Shown here: positions 35,660-44,263 of the stretch, piece after piece | How the letters are laid out: the number at the start of each line of letters is the position of its first letter | Position numbering within the stretch: position 1 is the first letter of the stretch | NCBI GenBank assembly: GCA_964645765.1 | Contig: CAZYBE010000007.1 | Span: forward strand, 50,805 to 114,804 | Direction: 5' to 3' | From: CAZGMN01 sp964645765 | GTDB taxonomy: Bacteria > Acidobacteriota > Aminicenantia > Aminicenantales > Aminicenantaceae | Length of the DNA stretch: 64,000 bases | Made by a program: the position numbers and the translations under genes | Notes under the pieces: model-generated | The model's database searches: none | Told to the model about the DNA's origin: nothing | The model's input: the letters and a program-made list of their open reading frames with translations, nothing else

Positions 35660-38161
35660 TCAGTAACGAGGTATCAATTCTTTTGATGGTGGAATCTCAG
35701 AGGTTAAGTTGATTTTGTGGGGCAGAGGCGCGTCGAATTTGCCGTTTCCGTCGAAATCGACAAAGACAGGATTGGTCAAGGCATAGGGGAGATTAGCATC
35801 GCTCAAGAAGCCGCTCGGAGACGAACGTTGCAAGACAGGGTAAAGGCTCTCTTTACCCAGGACTTCAACCGCAAAATAAGAATCCTTATTCACCCTTAAG
35901 CTGATCTGGTCTTCGAATTTCGAAACGGCCTCTTTAGCTGTTTTGACCGGGAAAATGATTTTCCTCTCTCCGTTGACGATGACTCTCACCTCATCCACGG
36001 CTATCCAGGGAGCGCTCTGGACTTTTATCCAGAGCTCAACTCGTCCATCCTTCGCACTCAAGGTATCGCCTGAAGTGTATTTGCCGTTGACCTTGAACTC
36101 AACAAGAGGGCCGTTTGTGGTAAAAGAGCGGCCTTTTTTCAAAGAGAGCGCAAGCGCAGGCCAGTTCAATTGACCGCCTTCCCCTCCCTCGTAAAAAACA
36201 TAGGTTCGTGAATAGCCAGGCTCTTCCCTGTCTATGGAATGGGTATCCGAGGAGCCGACGAGCGGGAAGTAGTAGCCCCGGTCGAGAAGGTGAAACCAGT
36301 CCTCGATGGCTACAGAATTTGATGAATAAAAACGGGGCCCGTTCATCACTTCGAGCAAATCGAAAGAGGTGCTGAAATACTCGCGGGCAAAGGCGGCTTG
36401 TTCCTCGTCAAGTTGATAATTGTTGAAATAGCCCAAATCTCCTGCCCGGGGATGGTTCACTTGAAGGATGGCCTCCGGATCCTTCTTCCGGCTTGCCTCG
36501 AAGAGCAAAGGGGCTTCTTCAACAAAAGGATGGATGGCGCCATTCCTTTCCTCATCCACCCTCAATTTTAAGGGATAGGTATTGTAATGGATTAAGTTAT
36601 CAGGATGAGTCACTTCGCTTCCACAGACAACAGTCAGGTATTTCTCCACGCCAAGCTTTTTAAGGGCCGGAGTGTAGTCCGATATGAAATTATGGTCTGT
36701 GGCTACAGCCACATCGACTCCTTCAGCAACAATCGATTTTATTCTTTCAGATATGCTCACGCGTGCATCTGAATTGGTGGTGTGGAGATGGGGATCGAGC
36801 GAGATAAGATTCGGCGTTTCGAGTACCCGGCCGATGCGGAAAACGAGCTCTTGAAGCTCATCCTTCAGCACTTCGATGATTTTCTGGTCCATGGAGTATT
36901 CCGGTCCTCTGGAAGCGTAGATGAGATAGGTTCCTACAGGAAGCCTCAGCTCAAGGCCTTCTTCTTGAGGAAAGCAGGAATTCTTGAAGGTCTCCCATTG
37001 CCTTCCACTCTTGACCGGGTTTTCAGGCTTGAAATATGGAGTTCGAGTCGGAGAAAGCCCGATGAAAGTCACCTTCCCCGGCACAAACTCTCCGCGGCTG
37101 TCTCTGATTCTCACTTTCACTCTGCCCTGTGGCGGGTTTTGAAGAATGCATGAGCTTTCCTCTCCTTCGGCAACAACGAGCAGCTCTTCACAGACAGCAG
37201 GGAAGAAATTCGCCCTGACTTTATAAACTCCCTGAGGAAGGGGGACTCTGAGGGAAAGGGGATTTTCAAGCATGGAGCGAAAGAAAAGGGAAGGGGAGAA
37301 GGCGTCGATGATGATGACTTCTGCCAGGCCCGAGCTGAAGTCTTTGAAATGAATGAACGCCTCAAGCGGCTTGACCTTGAAGACTCCATAGGCTCTCTGG
37401 AGCAAGTCTTCAAATTGAGTGCTGACAAGGAGAACGTAATGAATTTTAAAAGCTTTCCCGGGCTGAAGCTTTCTTGACGGAGATTCTTCATCCTTTGGAG
37501 GAGGATTCATGTTCAGCCAAGCCAGATAGTAGCCATTTTTTTGGTAGACTCTGAAGTTCAGGTTTGGATGCTTTTCTCGGTGAAAGGGGCTGAAGGAGTA
37601 GGAGTGGAGAGGGTTGAAATAAAGAGAGAAATTGACGTCCTCAAGCTCTTTTTCTCCAGTGTTGGTCAGGGTTGAGCTGATATCGATTTTCGCTTCATCA
37701 GGATAAAAAGAATAGAGAGTTTTTATCTCAGCTTTCTCTCCTTTCTTTCCTTGGTATGAGCTCAAAGCTTCAAAAGCCGCAGCTCCTTGCTCTGTTTCTT
37801 TCAAGGGCTGGATCGAAGCGTAGGCCGGTTCTTCCCTCCTGTCCTTTCTCCTCAGCACTGGCGAGCCGATGACCAGGTTGCTCTCCAGGTTCTTTCCTGC
37901 CGGAACAAAGCTGATGATGCTTCCCAGGAGATCTGGGGAAGGATAGTTGAGCATGGTTTTTACAGACCTCGAGCTTGCGCCGATAATAACCAGGGTTTTT
38001 CCATCAGAAAGAAGGAAGTCGCCTTTTTGCCATAAAGAGCAGAATTGTTCTGGAAGGTCCTCAGCGCTTTTTATGACTTTGACTTGAATTTCTGTTGCCC
38101 GCAGACAAAAGGGGAGAAAGAAAAAGAGGGCGATTAAGACACTTTTTTTGATTGTCTTCAT
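35660..38161 (-). CDS. Secreted PHP-domain metallohydrolase (CehA/McbA-like)
   Basis: An 833-residue exported protein. The ATG at 38161 follows AAGGAGGCAGGA and begins a signal peptide (MKTIKKSVLIALFFFLPFCLRA); upstream codons are ignored. Residues 25-470 are beta-rich, unassigned, with a carboxypeptidase-like segment. The catalytic part starts near residue 460: DPHLHTTNSDA, VAVATDHNF, VVCGSEVTH, VNHPRAGDLGY and VGSSDTHSIDR, the metal ligands of the PHP fold. CehA-type members hydrolyse phosphoester or carbamate bonds; the substrate here is unknown. Fusing a PHP domain to a large secreted N-terminal half is uncommon. Confidence 0.82.
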   Translation of the reverse strand: MKTIKKSVLIALFFFLPFCLRATEIQVKVIKSAEDLPEQFCSLWQKGDFLLSDGKTLVIIGASSRSVKTMLNYPSPDLLGSIISFVPAGKNLESNLVIGSPVLRRKDRREEPAYASIQPLKETEQGAAAFEALSSYQGKKGEKAEIKTLYSFYPDEAKIDISSTLTNTGEKELEDVNFSLYFNPLHSYSFSPFHREKHPNLNFRVYQKNGYYLAWLNMNPPPKDEESPSRKLQPGKAFKIHYVLLVSTQFEDLLQRAYGVFKVKPLEAFIHFKDFSSGLAEVIIIDAFSPSLFFRSMLENPLSLRVPLPQGVYKVRANFFPAVCEELLVVAEGEESSCILQNPPQGRVKVRIRDSRGEFVPGKVTFIGLSPTRTPYFKPENPVKSGRQWETFKNSCFPQEEGLELRLPVGTYLIYASRGPEYSMDQKIIEVLKDELQELVFRIGRVLETPNLISLDPHLHTTNSDARVSISERIKSIVAEGVDVAVATDHNFISDYTPALKKLGVEKYLTVVCGSEVTHPDNLIHYNTYPLKLRVDEERNGAIHPFVEEAPLLFEASRKKDPEAILQVNHPRAGDLGYFNNYQLDEEQAAFAREYFSTSFDLLEVMNGPRFYSSNSVAIEDWFHLLDRGYYFPLVGSSDTHSIDREEPGYSRTYVFYEGGEGGQLNWPALALSLKKGRSFTTNGPLVEFKVNGKYTSGDTLSAKDGRVELWIKVQSAPWIAVDEVRVIVNGERKIIFPVKTAKEAVSKFEDQISLRVNKDSYFAVEVLGKESLYPVLQRSSPSGFLSDANLPYALTNPVFVDFDGNGKFDAPLPHKINLTSEIPPSKELIPRY

Positions 38162-38268
38162 TCCTGCCTCCTTAAAGGTCAGTTGATATCCGGATGACTG
38201 AATTGTTAAGGCATTAATAAAGGTAATAACCATATAATAAAAAAGAGATGGATTCAATATTTGCAGTG

Positions 38269-38337
38269 AGCATCCCAAATTCCGTGATAGTCATAAAATT
38301 GTGGCTAGGGGGTCCTGGCACGGAATTTGAGGATGCT
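38269..38337. repeat. Large inverted repeat (18 of 19 bp)
   Basis: AGCATCCCAAATTCCGTG (38269-38286) and CACGGAATTTGAGGATGCT (38319-38337) pair over 18 bases with one bulge, around a 32-base loop that contains GGGGGTCCTGG. It overlaps the earliest possible start codons of the next gene, so it resembles a mobile palindromic (REP-like) element more than a gene part. Confidence 0.65.
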
Positions 38338-38398
38338 ATTATGTTTGCATTGGGAAGGTTCTTTGGCTAAAATCAAGTTCGCTCAATTATCGACGGCG

Positions 38399-39376
38399 AT
38401 GAAAAACTTAAAAAAGATTCATGCGGTTAAAGGCAAGAGGTTTCTCTTTGAGATGGAGACGTCAGAAGACTATAGAGACTACTCGAAGTACGAAGAGCTG
38501 AGGTATGAGATTTGGGCCGACCCCAAGGATACCCTTCCCGGCGCAAGGAACATGTGGTGCGAGAATTTTATTCATGAAGGAAGCAGCCTTTTCGTTGCTG
38601 TCTACGCTGAGGACGAAAAAGGCCGTTTCGGAAAAACCAAGGAGAATCTTGTCGGCTTTTCTTACGGCTTTGTCGGCCTTAAAAACAAGGACATTGCCTT
38701 TAGACGGCCTTCCAACCTCCAATTCTATTCCCAGTATACAGGTGTCAAGCGAGATTTTGAGCACTATGGATTAGGCGTGTTGATCAAGGAATTCCAGAAA
38801 GAGATTCTAATAAAGGTTTTTGGGATTTATACTGTGACCAACACCTTTGACCCTTTGACTGGAGTCAACGCTTACAGGAATATCCATATTTTCGGGATGG
38901 AAGTGGTCGACTATCGGGAGGCTCTTTATGGAGACTTTGGAGGACTTTTGAACAGAACTGATATTCCCTGCGACAGGTTTTTCGTCTGCTGGGATTTGAG
39001 GAAAAAGATTCAGAGACCAGACTATGACCTTGAATCGCTGATTGAGTCAGAGCAGATGATAGTCGAGGCAGCGCTGAGAAAGGTCAGGGGCCGGAAAGGT
39101 GTTGTGAGCCTTGAGGTCATTAAGAAGACAAACCTTGCCTTAAAAGATGAATTCCTGCTGGTCGAGATTCCCTATGATTTTTATTACATGCTCCATGAGA
39201 CAGATGTCGCAGAGGCTGAAGTTAGACGGGTTCCCCTTGAATGGAGGATGAAGACAAGAGAGGCTTTTAAGAGCTTATTCAAGAAGAAATATACTATCAT
39301 CGATTTCAGGCAGGTTGAAGAAGGTAAGCGCCGCAGAGATTTCTATGTTTTGATGAGAGAAAAGACCGGAAGGTGA
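38399..39376 (+). CDS. GNAT-like acetyltransferase (COG3375 family)
   Basis: A 325-residue protein from the ATG at 38399. Open frame extends to 38327, but that part lies in an inverted repeat, and no start has a Shine-Dalgarno, so the start is uncertain. The family-defining stretch is at about residues 135-230: QYTGVKRDFEHYGLG, then TNTFDPLTGVNAYRN, ALYGDFGGLLNRTDIPCDRFFVCW. It matches the COG3375 pattern of FDPL...NA..N followed by YG.....N....DRF...W. These are GNAT-fold proteins; the acceptor is unknown. Confidence 0.72.
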   Translation: MKNLKKIHAVKGKRFLFEMETSEDYRDYSKYEELRYEIWADPKDTLPGARNMWCENFIHEGSSLFVAVYAEDEKGRFGKTKENLVGFSYGFVGLKNKDIAFRRPSNLQFYSQYTGVKRDFEHYGLGVLIKEFQKEILIKVFGIYTVTNTFDPLTGVNAYRNIHIFGMEVVDYREALYGDFGGLLNRTDIPCDRFFVCWDLRKKIQRPDYDLESLIESEQMIVEAALRKVRGRKGVVSLEVIKKTNLALKDEFLLVEIPYDFYYMLHETDVAEAEVRRVPLEWRMKTREAFKSLFKKKYTIIDFRQVEEGKRRRDFYVLMREKTGR

Positions 39377-39379
39377 TGG

Positions 39380-40807
39380 CTAAAGCAGAGAAAATTTCAG
39401 CTTCTCGCTGGCTGTTTTTTGAGTGAGCTCATCGGTCACTTTAACTCGAAGCTCGTACTCTCCTCGTTCGGCAAGAGCGGAAAGGGGAATTTGAGTTCCT
39501 TCGAGGATTGCTGCTTCTTCACCCACTTTTCTCTGCCTTCTTTGAGGATTCAGCTTGAAATTTTTCTCTCCTTTTTGAAGCTCGATTTCGATTAGTAACG
39601 AGCAGTTTTGATTTTCGTCTCTGGCCACGTTGTAAATGTAGTAAAATAAGTTCAAAGATTCGTCTCTCTTGTAGCCATGGCTGAATCGGGGGAGAAGAGC
39701 ATAGCGGCCTAAAGAAAAAACGTCAAACTCAGTTTTTTTGTCCGCAACTTCTTTCTCGCTAACCTGAGCTGAAGCAAGAAGGGAGGAAAGGGCGAGTTCC
39801 TGAGTCCAGAAATCAGGAACTTGAATCTGGTCCATCTTGATTGAATATGATTTCTCGTCCATGGTGGCAAGCCCAATAAAAAGTTTGTAATCACCGGGCA
39901 GAAGAGGGAGCCCGACCTGAGAAATAAGATAGTTTTCTTCTTCTTGAAGCTCTTTTTCCTGACGAAAATCGTAAGATTGGCCATCTCGCTCAAGACTTCC
40001 GAAAATAACCATCTTTTTTTGAATTGCCTCTTTTTTCTCTCCAGGTTCAATTTTTAAAAGAAAGGTCAGGTAGGTGCTTTCATTTTCAGCCTTGGTGAAT
40101 AGCGCCTGTTTTTCAAAGGGAATCTGAACAATATCTTCCTGGGAAGACTTTATCTGCTGGATGAGCTTTCCTCCAAAAGATTCAGGAGGCAGAAGCGAAG
40201 GTTTTTTTGCGAAAGGCCACTCTTTTAAATCTGGGTGAAGAAGAATTTTTTTGGGATAGGAATAAAATGCCTGCATGACTCTGAAATCGGTCTGGTTCTG
40301 GTCGATGACATAGCCAATGCCGTCATGAGAGAAGACAACATTGAAAGTTTTTTTAGGAAGATTCATCCAAGGCTGAGAAGCATAGATCCATATTTCTTGA
40401 GGGAAGACCTGTTGAAGGCCTGAAGGGGATGTGCTCGGATGCAAGACCCTGGGTTTGCCAAAATAGAGATAGACTTTTCCCATGTCTGTTTCTGTTCCTG
40501 TTTTGTATCCGTAAAGAAAAGCTTTTTTTAGGTATTCTAGCCGTCTATAGTACTCATCCTGGAACTCGTTTTTCTCTGTTTGGGGATTTGGATCTCTTTT
40601 TGCCCAGAAAAGGTTGATAAAAAAATCCTTGTCTCCTTCTTTTTCGAGTTTTTTAAATTCAGCTTTTTCTGCTTCGGTTATGATCAGATTTACTTCTTTA
40701 TTCAGCCATTTCTCGTATTTATCTTCGTTCTCAGCCGGCAGATTGAAGTTGAGAAGGATCAGAAATATAAACAGAAAGACATACTCGTAAACCTTTTTAA
40801 TTTTCAT
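39380..40807 (-). CDS. GWxTD-domain protein
   Basis: Exported protein of 475 residues: signal peptide 1-25, then a GWxTD-type domain (residues about 30-175) with WLNKEVNLIITEAEKAEF, LFWAKRDPNPQTEKNEFQDEY and the motif region GTETDMGKVYLYFGKPR, where the usual GW is replaced. The second half is beta-rich with KIEPGEKKEAIQ and GDYKLFIGLATMDEK, like the carboxyl half of family members. It is the last gene of a three-gene run whose ends touch (8 and 51 bases). Function of the domain is unknown. Confidence 0.82.
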   Translation of the reverse strand: MKIKKVYEYVFLFIFLILLNFNLPAENEDKYEKWLNKEVNLIITEAEKAEFKKLEKEGDKDFFINLFWAKRDPNPQTEKNEFQDEYYRRLEYLKKAFLYGYKTGTETDMGKVYLYFGKPRVLHPSTSPSGLQQVFPQEIWIYASQPWMNLPKKTFNVVFSHDGIGYVIDQNQTDFRVMQAFYSYPKKILLHPDLKEWPFAKKPSLLPPESFGGKLIQQIKSSQEDIVQIPFEKQALFTKAENESTYLTFLLKIEPGEKKEAIQKKMVIFGSLERDGQSYDFRQEKELQEEENYLISQVGLPLLPGDYKLFIGLATMDEKSYSIKMDQIQVPDFWTQELALSSLLASAQVSEKEVADKKTEFDVFSLGRYALLPRFSHGYKRDESLNLFYYIYNVARDENQNCSLLIEIELQKGEKNFKLNPQRRQRKVGEEAAILEGTQIPLSALAERGEYELRVKVTDELTQKTASEKLKFSLL

Positions 40808-40815
40808 CTTTTTCC

Positions 40816-41730
40816 TTATTTTTTTAAATAATCAAGCATTTGCCTGGCTAGGCTGGCTTTTTCGTGCTCTGGAGCCAGAGCGAGGAATTTTTCCAGATAT
40901 TTCACAGCCTCTTCTTTCTTGTTTTGACTGATAGAGAGCGTTCCCAACTGGTAATAGGCATCTGCATAGTCTGGCTTCAGTTCGACGACTTTCAGGAAAG
41001 CACGCAGAGCTTCTTCGGATTCACCTGAGTTCACCAGACAGACCCCAAGATTGTAAAAAGCATCTGGGTCATCTGGACTGAGTTCGGATGCTTTCTTGTA
41101 GTATTTCTTTGCCTCTTCAAAATTTCCGGCCTTGGCTAAGACTTCTCCCAGCTCTTTATTGATGCTGAAGCTTTCAGGATTGAGTTCTGCAGCTTTCTGG
41201 AATGCTGCCAGAGCGTCTTCCCTCCTGTTCAATTTTTTATAAGTCAGACCCAGATTGAAATGATAGCCCCACTGGGTGGAGTTGATTTTTATTGCCTCCT
41301 GGTAAGCAGATGTTGCCTCTTCGTATTTTTGCTCTTCGTAAAGTTTGTAGCCTTTTAGAAAGAGGCTATCAGCCTTGGAGAGGCTTTGCTCTATGATTTG
41401 CTCGGCTTTCTCCATTTTAACTTCAAGTTTGCTAGATTCGGCGATGCTCACCTTGGCTTCGCGGGAGACAGGAAGATAGCCTGATTTCTTAAGGTTCACC
41501 TGATAATATCCAGGCCAGAGTCCGACCTGGGTGAATTTCCCGTTTTTATCCGATTTGAGCTCGAGTTTTACCGCCGAGCCTTTTAAGGAGATAATTGTAA
41601 TCGTTACGCCCTCCAGCGGCTTGCCCTCGTTATCGGTGATGATTCCTTCGATCTTGCCATGAACTTGAGGCCAGAGGCTGGAGAGAAGAAAGGCGGCGAG
41701 GAATAAAAAGATTATCGTTTTTTTAATCAT
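40816..41730 (-). CDS. TPR protein with carboxypeptidase-regulatory-like domain
   Basis: A 304-residue exported protein: signal peptide (TIIFLFLAAFLLSSLWPQVHG), a CarboxypepD_reg beta-sandwich at about 25-110 (GKIEGIITDNEGKPLEGVTITI, GYYQVNLKKSGYLP), then five TPR units to the end (YEEATSAYQEAIKINSTQWGY, FNLGLTYKKLNRREDALAAF). GGAGG stands 7 bases before the ATG. It lies between two GWxTD proteins, and the same beta-sandwich caps the TonB-dependent receptor on the other strand, which suggests that they work on a common surface complex (inference). Confidence 0.86.
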   Translation of the reverse strand: MIKKTIIFLFLAAFLLSSLWPQVHGKIEGIITDNEGKPLEGVTITIISLKGSAVKLELKSDKNGKFTQVGLWPGYYQVNLKKSGYLPVSREAKVSIAESSKLEVKMEKAEQIIEQSLSKADSLFLKGYKLYEEQKYEEATSAYQEAIKINSTQWGYHFNLGLTYKKLNRREDALAAFQKAAELNPESFSINKELGEVLAKAGNFEEAKKYYKKASELSPDDPDAFYNLGVCLVNSGESEEALRAFLKVVELKPDYADAYYQLGTLSISQNKKEEAVKYLEKFLALAPEHEKASLARQMLDYLKK

Positions 41731-41781
41731 TCATCCCTCCTCAATCGTCTCTCTAATTCTTAAGTCTATTTTAAAAAAAAT

Positions 41782-43851
41782 TTAGAGATGAGAAAAGCCG
41801 GCCTCTTGCCCCTGAAGTCTTTTTGCTTTTTTCTCTAGCTCCTTGATTTTATCCTGGTTGGGGTTGAGCTCCAAGGATTTTCGAAGAAGGGGAAGGGCCT
41901 TCTCCGGCTGGTTTAAATTGAGATAGCATTCAGCTGCCAGATTCAAGACGCTGATTTCTGTCGCCTGCTCCATGAGCTTTTCCAAATAGAGAAGGGCAGA
42001 GGACCAGTCTTCAAGCCCAGCATAATTGACCGCGATGATTTTGGCTGCTTCCCTCTCTTGCGTAGCCTGGTAGACAGGGGAGATGATGGCCAGGGAATCT
42101 TTATATCGGCGAAGGGCATAAAGAGTTTTTGCCAAGAGAAGCCTGATATTGGCTGCGTCCTTCAATTTCAGAGCCTGCTCGAGAGAGCTCCTGGCCAGCT
42201 GATATTCTTTGGTCATAAAATACTGAGAGGCCAAGATATAGAGTTGTTCAGGGTCAGGAAAAAAGTTGTGGAGTTTGGAGTAGGTCCAGGGAATAACAGG
42301 ATACGCCTGGGAGAGAAGGATGAAATTCTCCCTTTCGCTCAGGAGCTTAGTTTCGTTTTCATCAATGATGGAGGCCAGGATTCGATAATATCCCGGTTTT
42401 AGAGTTGAAAGGGAGAGAGGCCCAGTATCGATTCCGCTTCGATCAGGAGCTAAAACCTCCCTCAAAGGCTTTTTATAGCTCTGGACAGGGGACTCGGAGT
42501 CTATGGAAAAAATCTCAATGAGGAGTGACCCATTATTTTTTTCTTTAAAGTTGTAGAGCTGGCAGTAAAGGCCCATTTCTTCCTGAGGAAGAAAATTGCT
42601 CTGAGCGTTGATGACATACTGATTTCTTTCAAAAGTGAAGGCTTTGAGCCTCCCTTTCTGACTTTCCTCGAGTTCTTTCCGGCCATGATAGAGAATCAGG
42701 TTGCTGAGCAGAGGACCAGCGTTATCTTGAGGGACTAAGACCTCAGTCTGGAATGAAGTGAAATCCTTGGCTGTCTTGCTCTTAAGCAGGAGAAAGAGCC
42801 TAAAATTCCCGGGGATGACAGGCAGGATGTCCTGAAAGGCAAAAAGCTGGCGTTCGTGTTGTTTGTAGTCTTCAGGAGAGATCTCAAGAGGAATCTCTTC
42901 TTCCTTTTCTAGAACAAGGTTTCCCTGGAAGTCTTCCATCCTTAACACCATCTGAAACGAAGCGTAGTATTTTCCTTTGTAGAAGGCGAAATTGATTTTT
43001 TTCGGCTCCAGAGTCCAGTGAAGATAGAAATGTTCAGCATTCTTGAAAACTTTGACCTTGAAGTTATTCTCGATAAAGTTATGGGTGTAATCTGTCTCGA
43101 CATAGTCCTTGTAATAGAGGAAGTTGCGAGCGTAGGCGTCGGAGAATTTTTTCTCAGGTAGAGAATGGGCAGTAGAGATAACAGTGTCAGAGGAGAGGTC
43201 GCTTGTCCCTAGCGTGCCTTCGCCTGGAAGGTAGCTCAGGGAAGCATTGGCGAGTTCACTTGATATTTTCTTAACCATCTGATAGGCAGTTGTCCGATTC
43301 AGCACTCGGCCAGAGAGTGCAGGAATGACCAGCTTTTCCGGGCCCTCAACTCCGGGACGATAGAGGCGGTACTCGCCCAATCCCTCGGGCTGATAGAAGA
43401 TCAGGTAAAAAAACGGCGGTAAGCCATACTCCTGCTCTCCCTTATAAAACCAGAGTTCAAGAGGCCAGACCTCAGAGCTTGTGGCATAGATTTGCCTTTC
43501 CAGAGGAGGGCCGAGAAGAAGATAGAAATAACCTCTTTCTGTCTGACTTCCTTTTTTTGAGCTTTCACGGCCAAAATTGAGGTCAGCAAACTGGACTCGT
43601 TTCATGTATTCCTCATAAAACTCATTCTGCTCTGTATCAGGCAGGGGATCGCGTCTCTTCCAGAAAAGCTGGATAAACTTGTCCCTTTCCTGATTTGTCT
43701 TTAGCTTAAGAAAAACTTCTCTTTCTGTTCTTGTGATGATGGGGGAGACAGTCTCGAGCCAGTTGCGATGCTCTGGGGAGAGCTTTTCTTGGGCATTGAG
43801 AAGAATCATCGCAGCAAGGAAAATAAGAAAGAAAGTTGAATTCTTTTTCAT
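41782..43851 (-). CDS. GWxTD-domain protein with TPR tail
   Basis: A 689-residue exported protein, first gene of the minus-strand operon. Signal peptide 1-20 (STFFLIFLAAMILLNA), GWxTD-type domain at about 25-170 (NWLETVSPIITRTEREVFLKL, LFWKRRDPLPDTEQNEFYEEY; the motif region is GSQTERGYFYLLLGPP, again without GW), a long beta-rich middle, and TPR units from about residue 535 (AASQYFMTKEYQLARSSLEQAL-like). Paralogue of the protein at 39380. Role unknown. Confidence 0.82.
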   Translation of the reverse strand: MKKNSTFFLIFLAAMILLNAQEKLSPEHRNWLETVSPIITRTEREVFLKLKTNQERDKFIQLFWKRRDPLPDTEQNEFYEEYMKRVQFADLNFGRESSKKGSQTERGYFYLLLGPPLERQIYATSSEVWPLELWFYKGEQEYGLPPFFYLIFYQPEGLGEYRLYRPGVEGPEKLVIPALSGRVLNRTTAYQMVKKISSELANASLSYLPGEGTLGTSDLSSDTVISTAHSLPEKKFSDAYARNFLYYKDYVETDYTHNFIENNFKVKVFKNAEHFYLHWTLEPKKINFAFYKGKYYASFQMVLRMEDFQGNLVLEKEEEIPLEISPEDYKQHERQLFAFQDILPVIPGNFRLFLLLKSKTAKDFTSFQTEVLVPQDNAGPLLSNLILYHGRKELEESQKGRLKAFTFERNQYVINAQSNFLPQEEMGLYCQLYNFKEKNNGSLLIEIFSIDSESPVQSYKKPLREVLAPDRSGIDTGPLSLSTLKPGYYRILASIIDENETKLLSERENFILLSQAYPVIPWTYSKLHNFFPDPEQLYILASQYFMTKEYQLARSSLEQALKLKDAANIRLLLAKTLYALRRYKDSLAIISPVYQATQEREAAKIIAVNYAGLEDWSSALLYLEKLMEQATEISVLNLAAECYLNLNQPEKALPLLRKSLELNPNQDKIKELEKKAKRLQGQEAGFSHL

Positions 43852-44106
43852 GCTTAATCACTTCTTAATATTTAAATTATCATAAGGCCGAATAAGTTTC
43901 AAATTTGTCCCACAGAGGGAGAGGTTGACAAATATAAATATTTCCCCCTTTTTTTTTTTCTTAATTTATGATAAAAGAAAAAATATAGCAATGAAGGCCA
44001 AACCAGATATTTGGATTATTCAATTTTTTGGAGAGGGTAATTAACTTCTGTTAAAAGGCAAAAGACGTATATTGTTGATAAAAAAAGGATTGCTATAATT
44101 GAAAAT

Positions 44107-44122
44107 TGGCATGAAATTCGCT
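44107..44122 (+). promoter_or_regulatory. Possible sigma-54 promoter upstream of the TonB receptor
   Basis: TTGGCATGAAATTCGCT: GG (44108-44109) and GC (44120-44121) have the correct 10-base spacing, but the -12 element is TCGC instead of TTGC, and it lies 140 bases from the ATG. The divergent gap 43852-44263 is otherwise AT-rich, with a strong AAAGGAGAAAAAA before 44264 and no convincing sigma-70 promoter. Confidence 0.3.
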
Positions 44123-44263
44123 CCATTAAATTTGTCTAATCTAGTTTTTAATTTTAGGACAGAACTTTATTGACAAGGAGGTGAGAATCAGAGGAAGAGT
44201 TAGAAAGAAGGACATGAGTTATTGTGTTTATAAGGAAAAAGGAAAAAAAGAAAGGAGAAAAAA

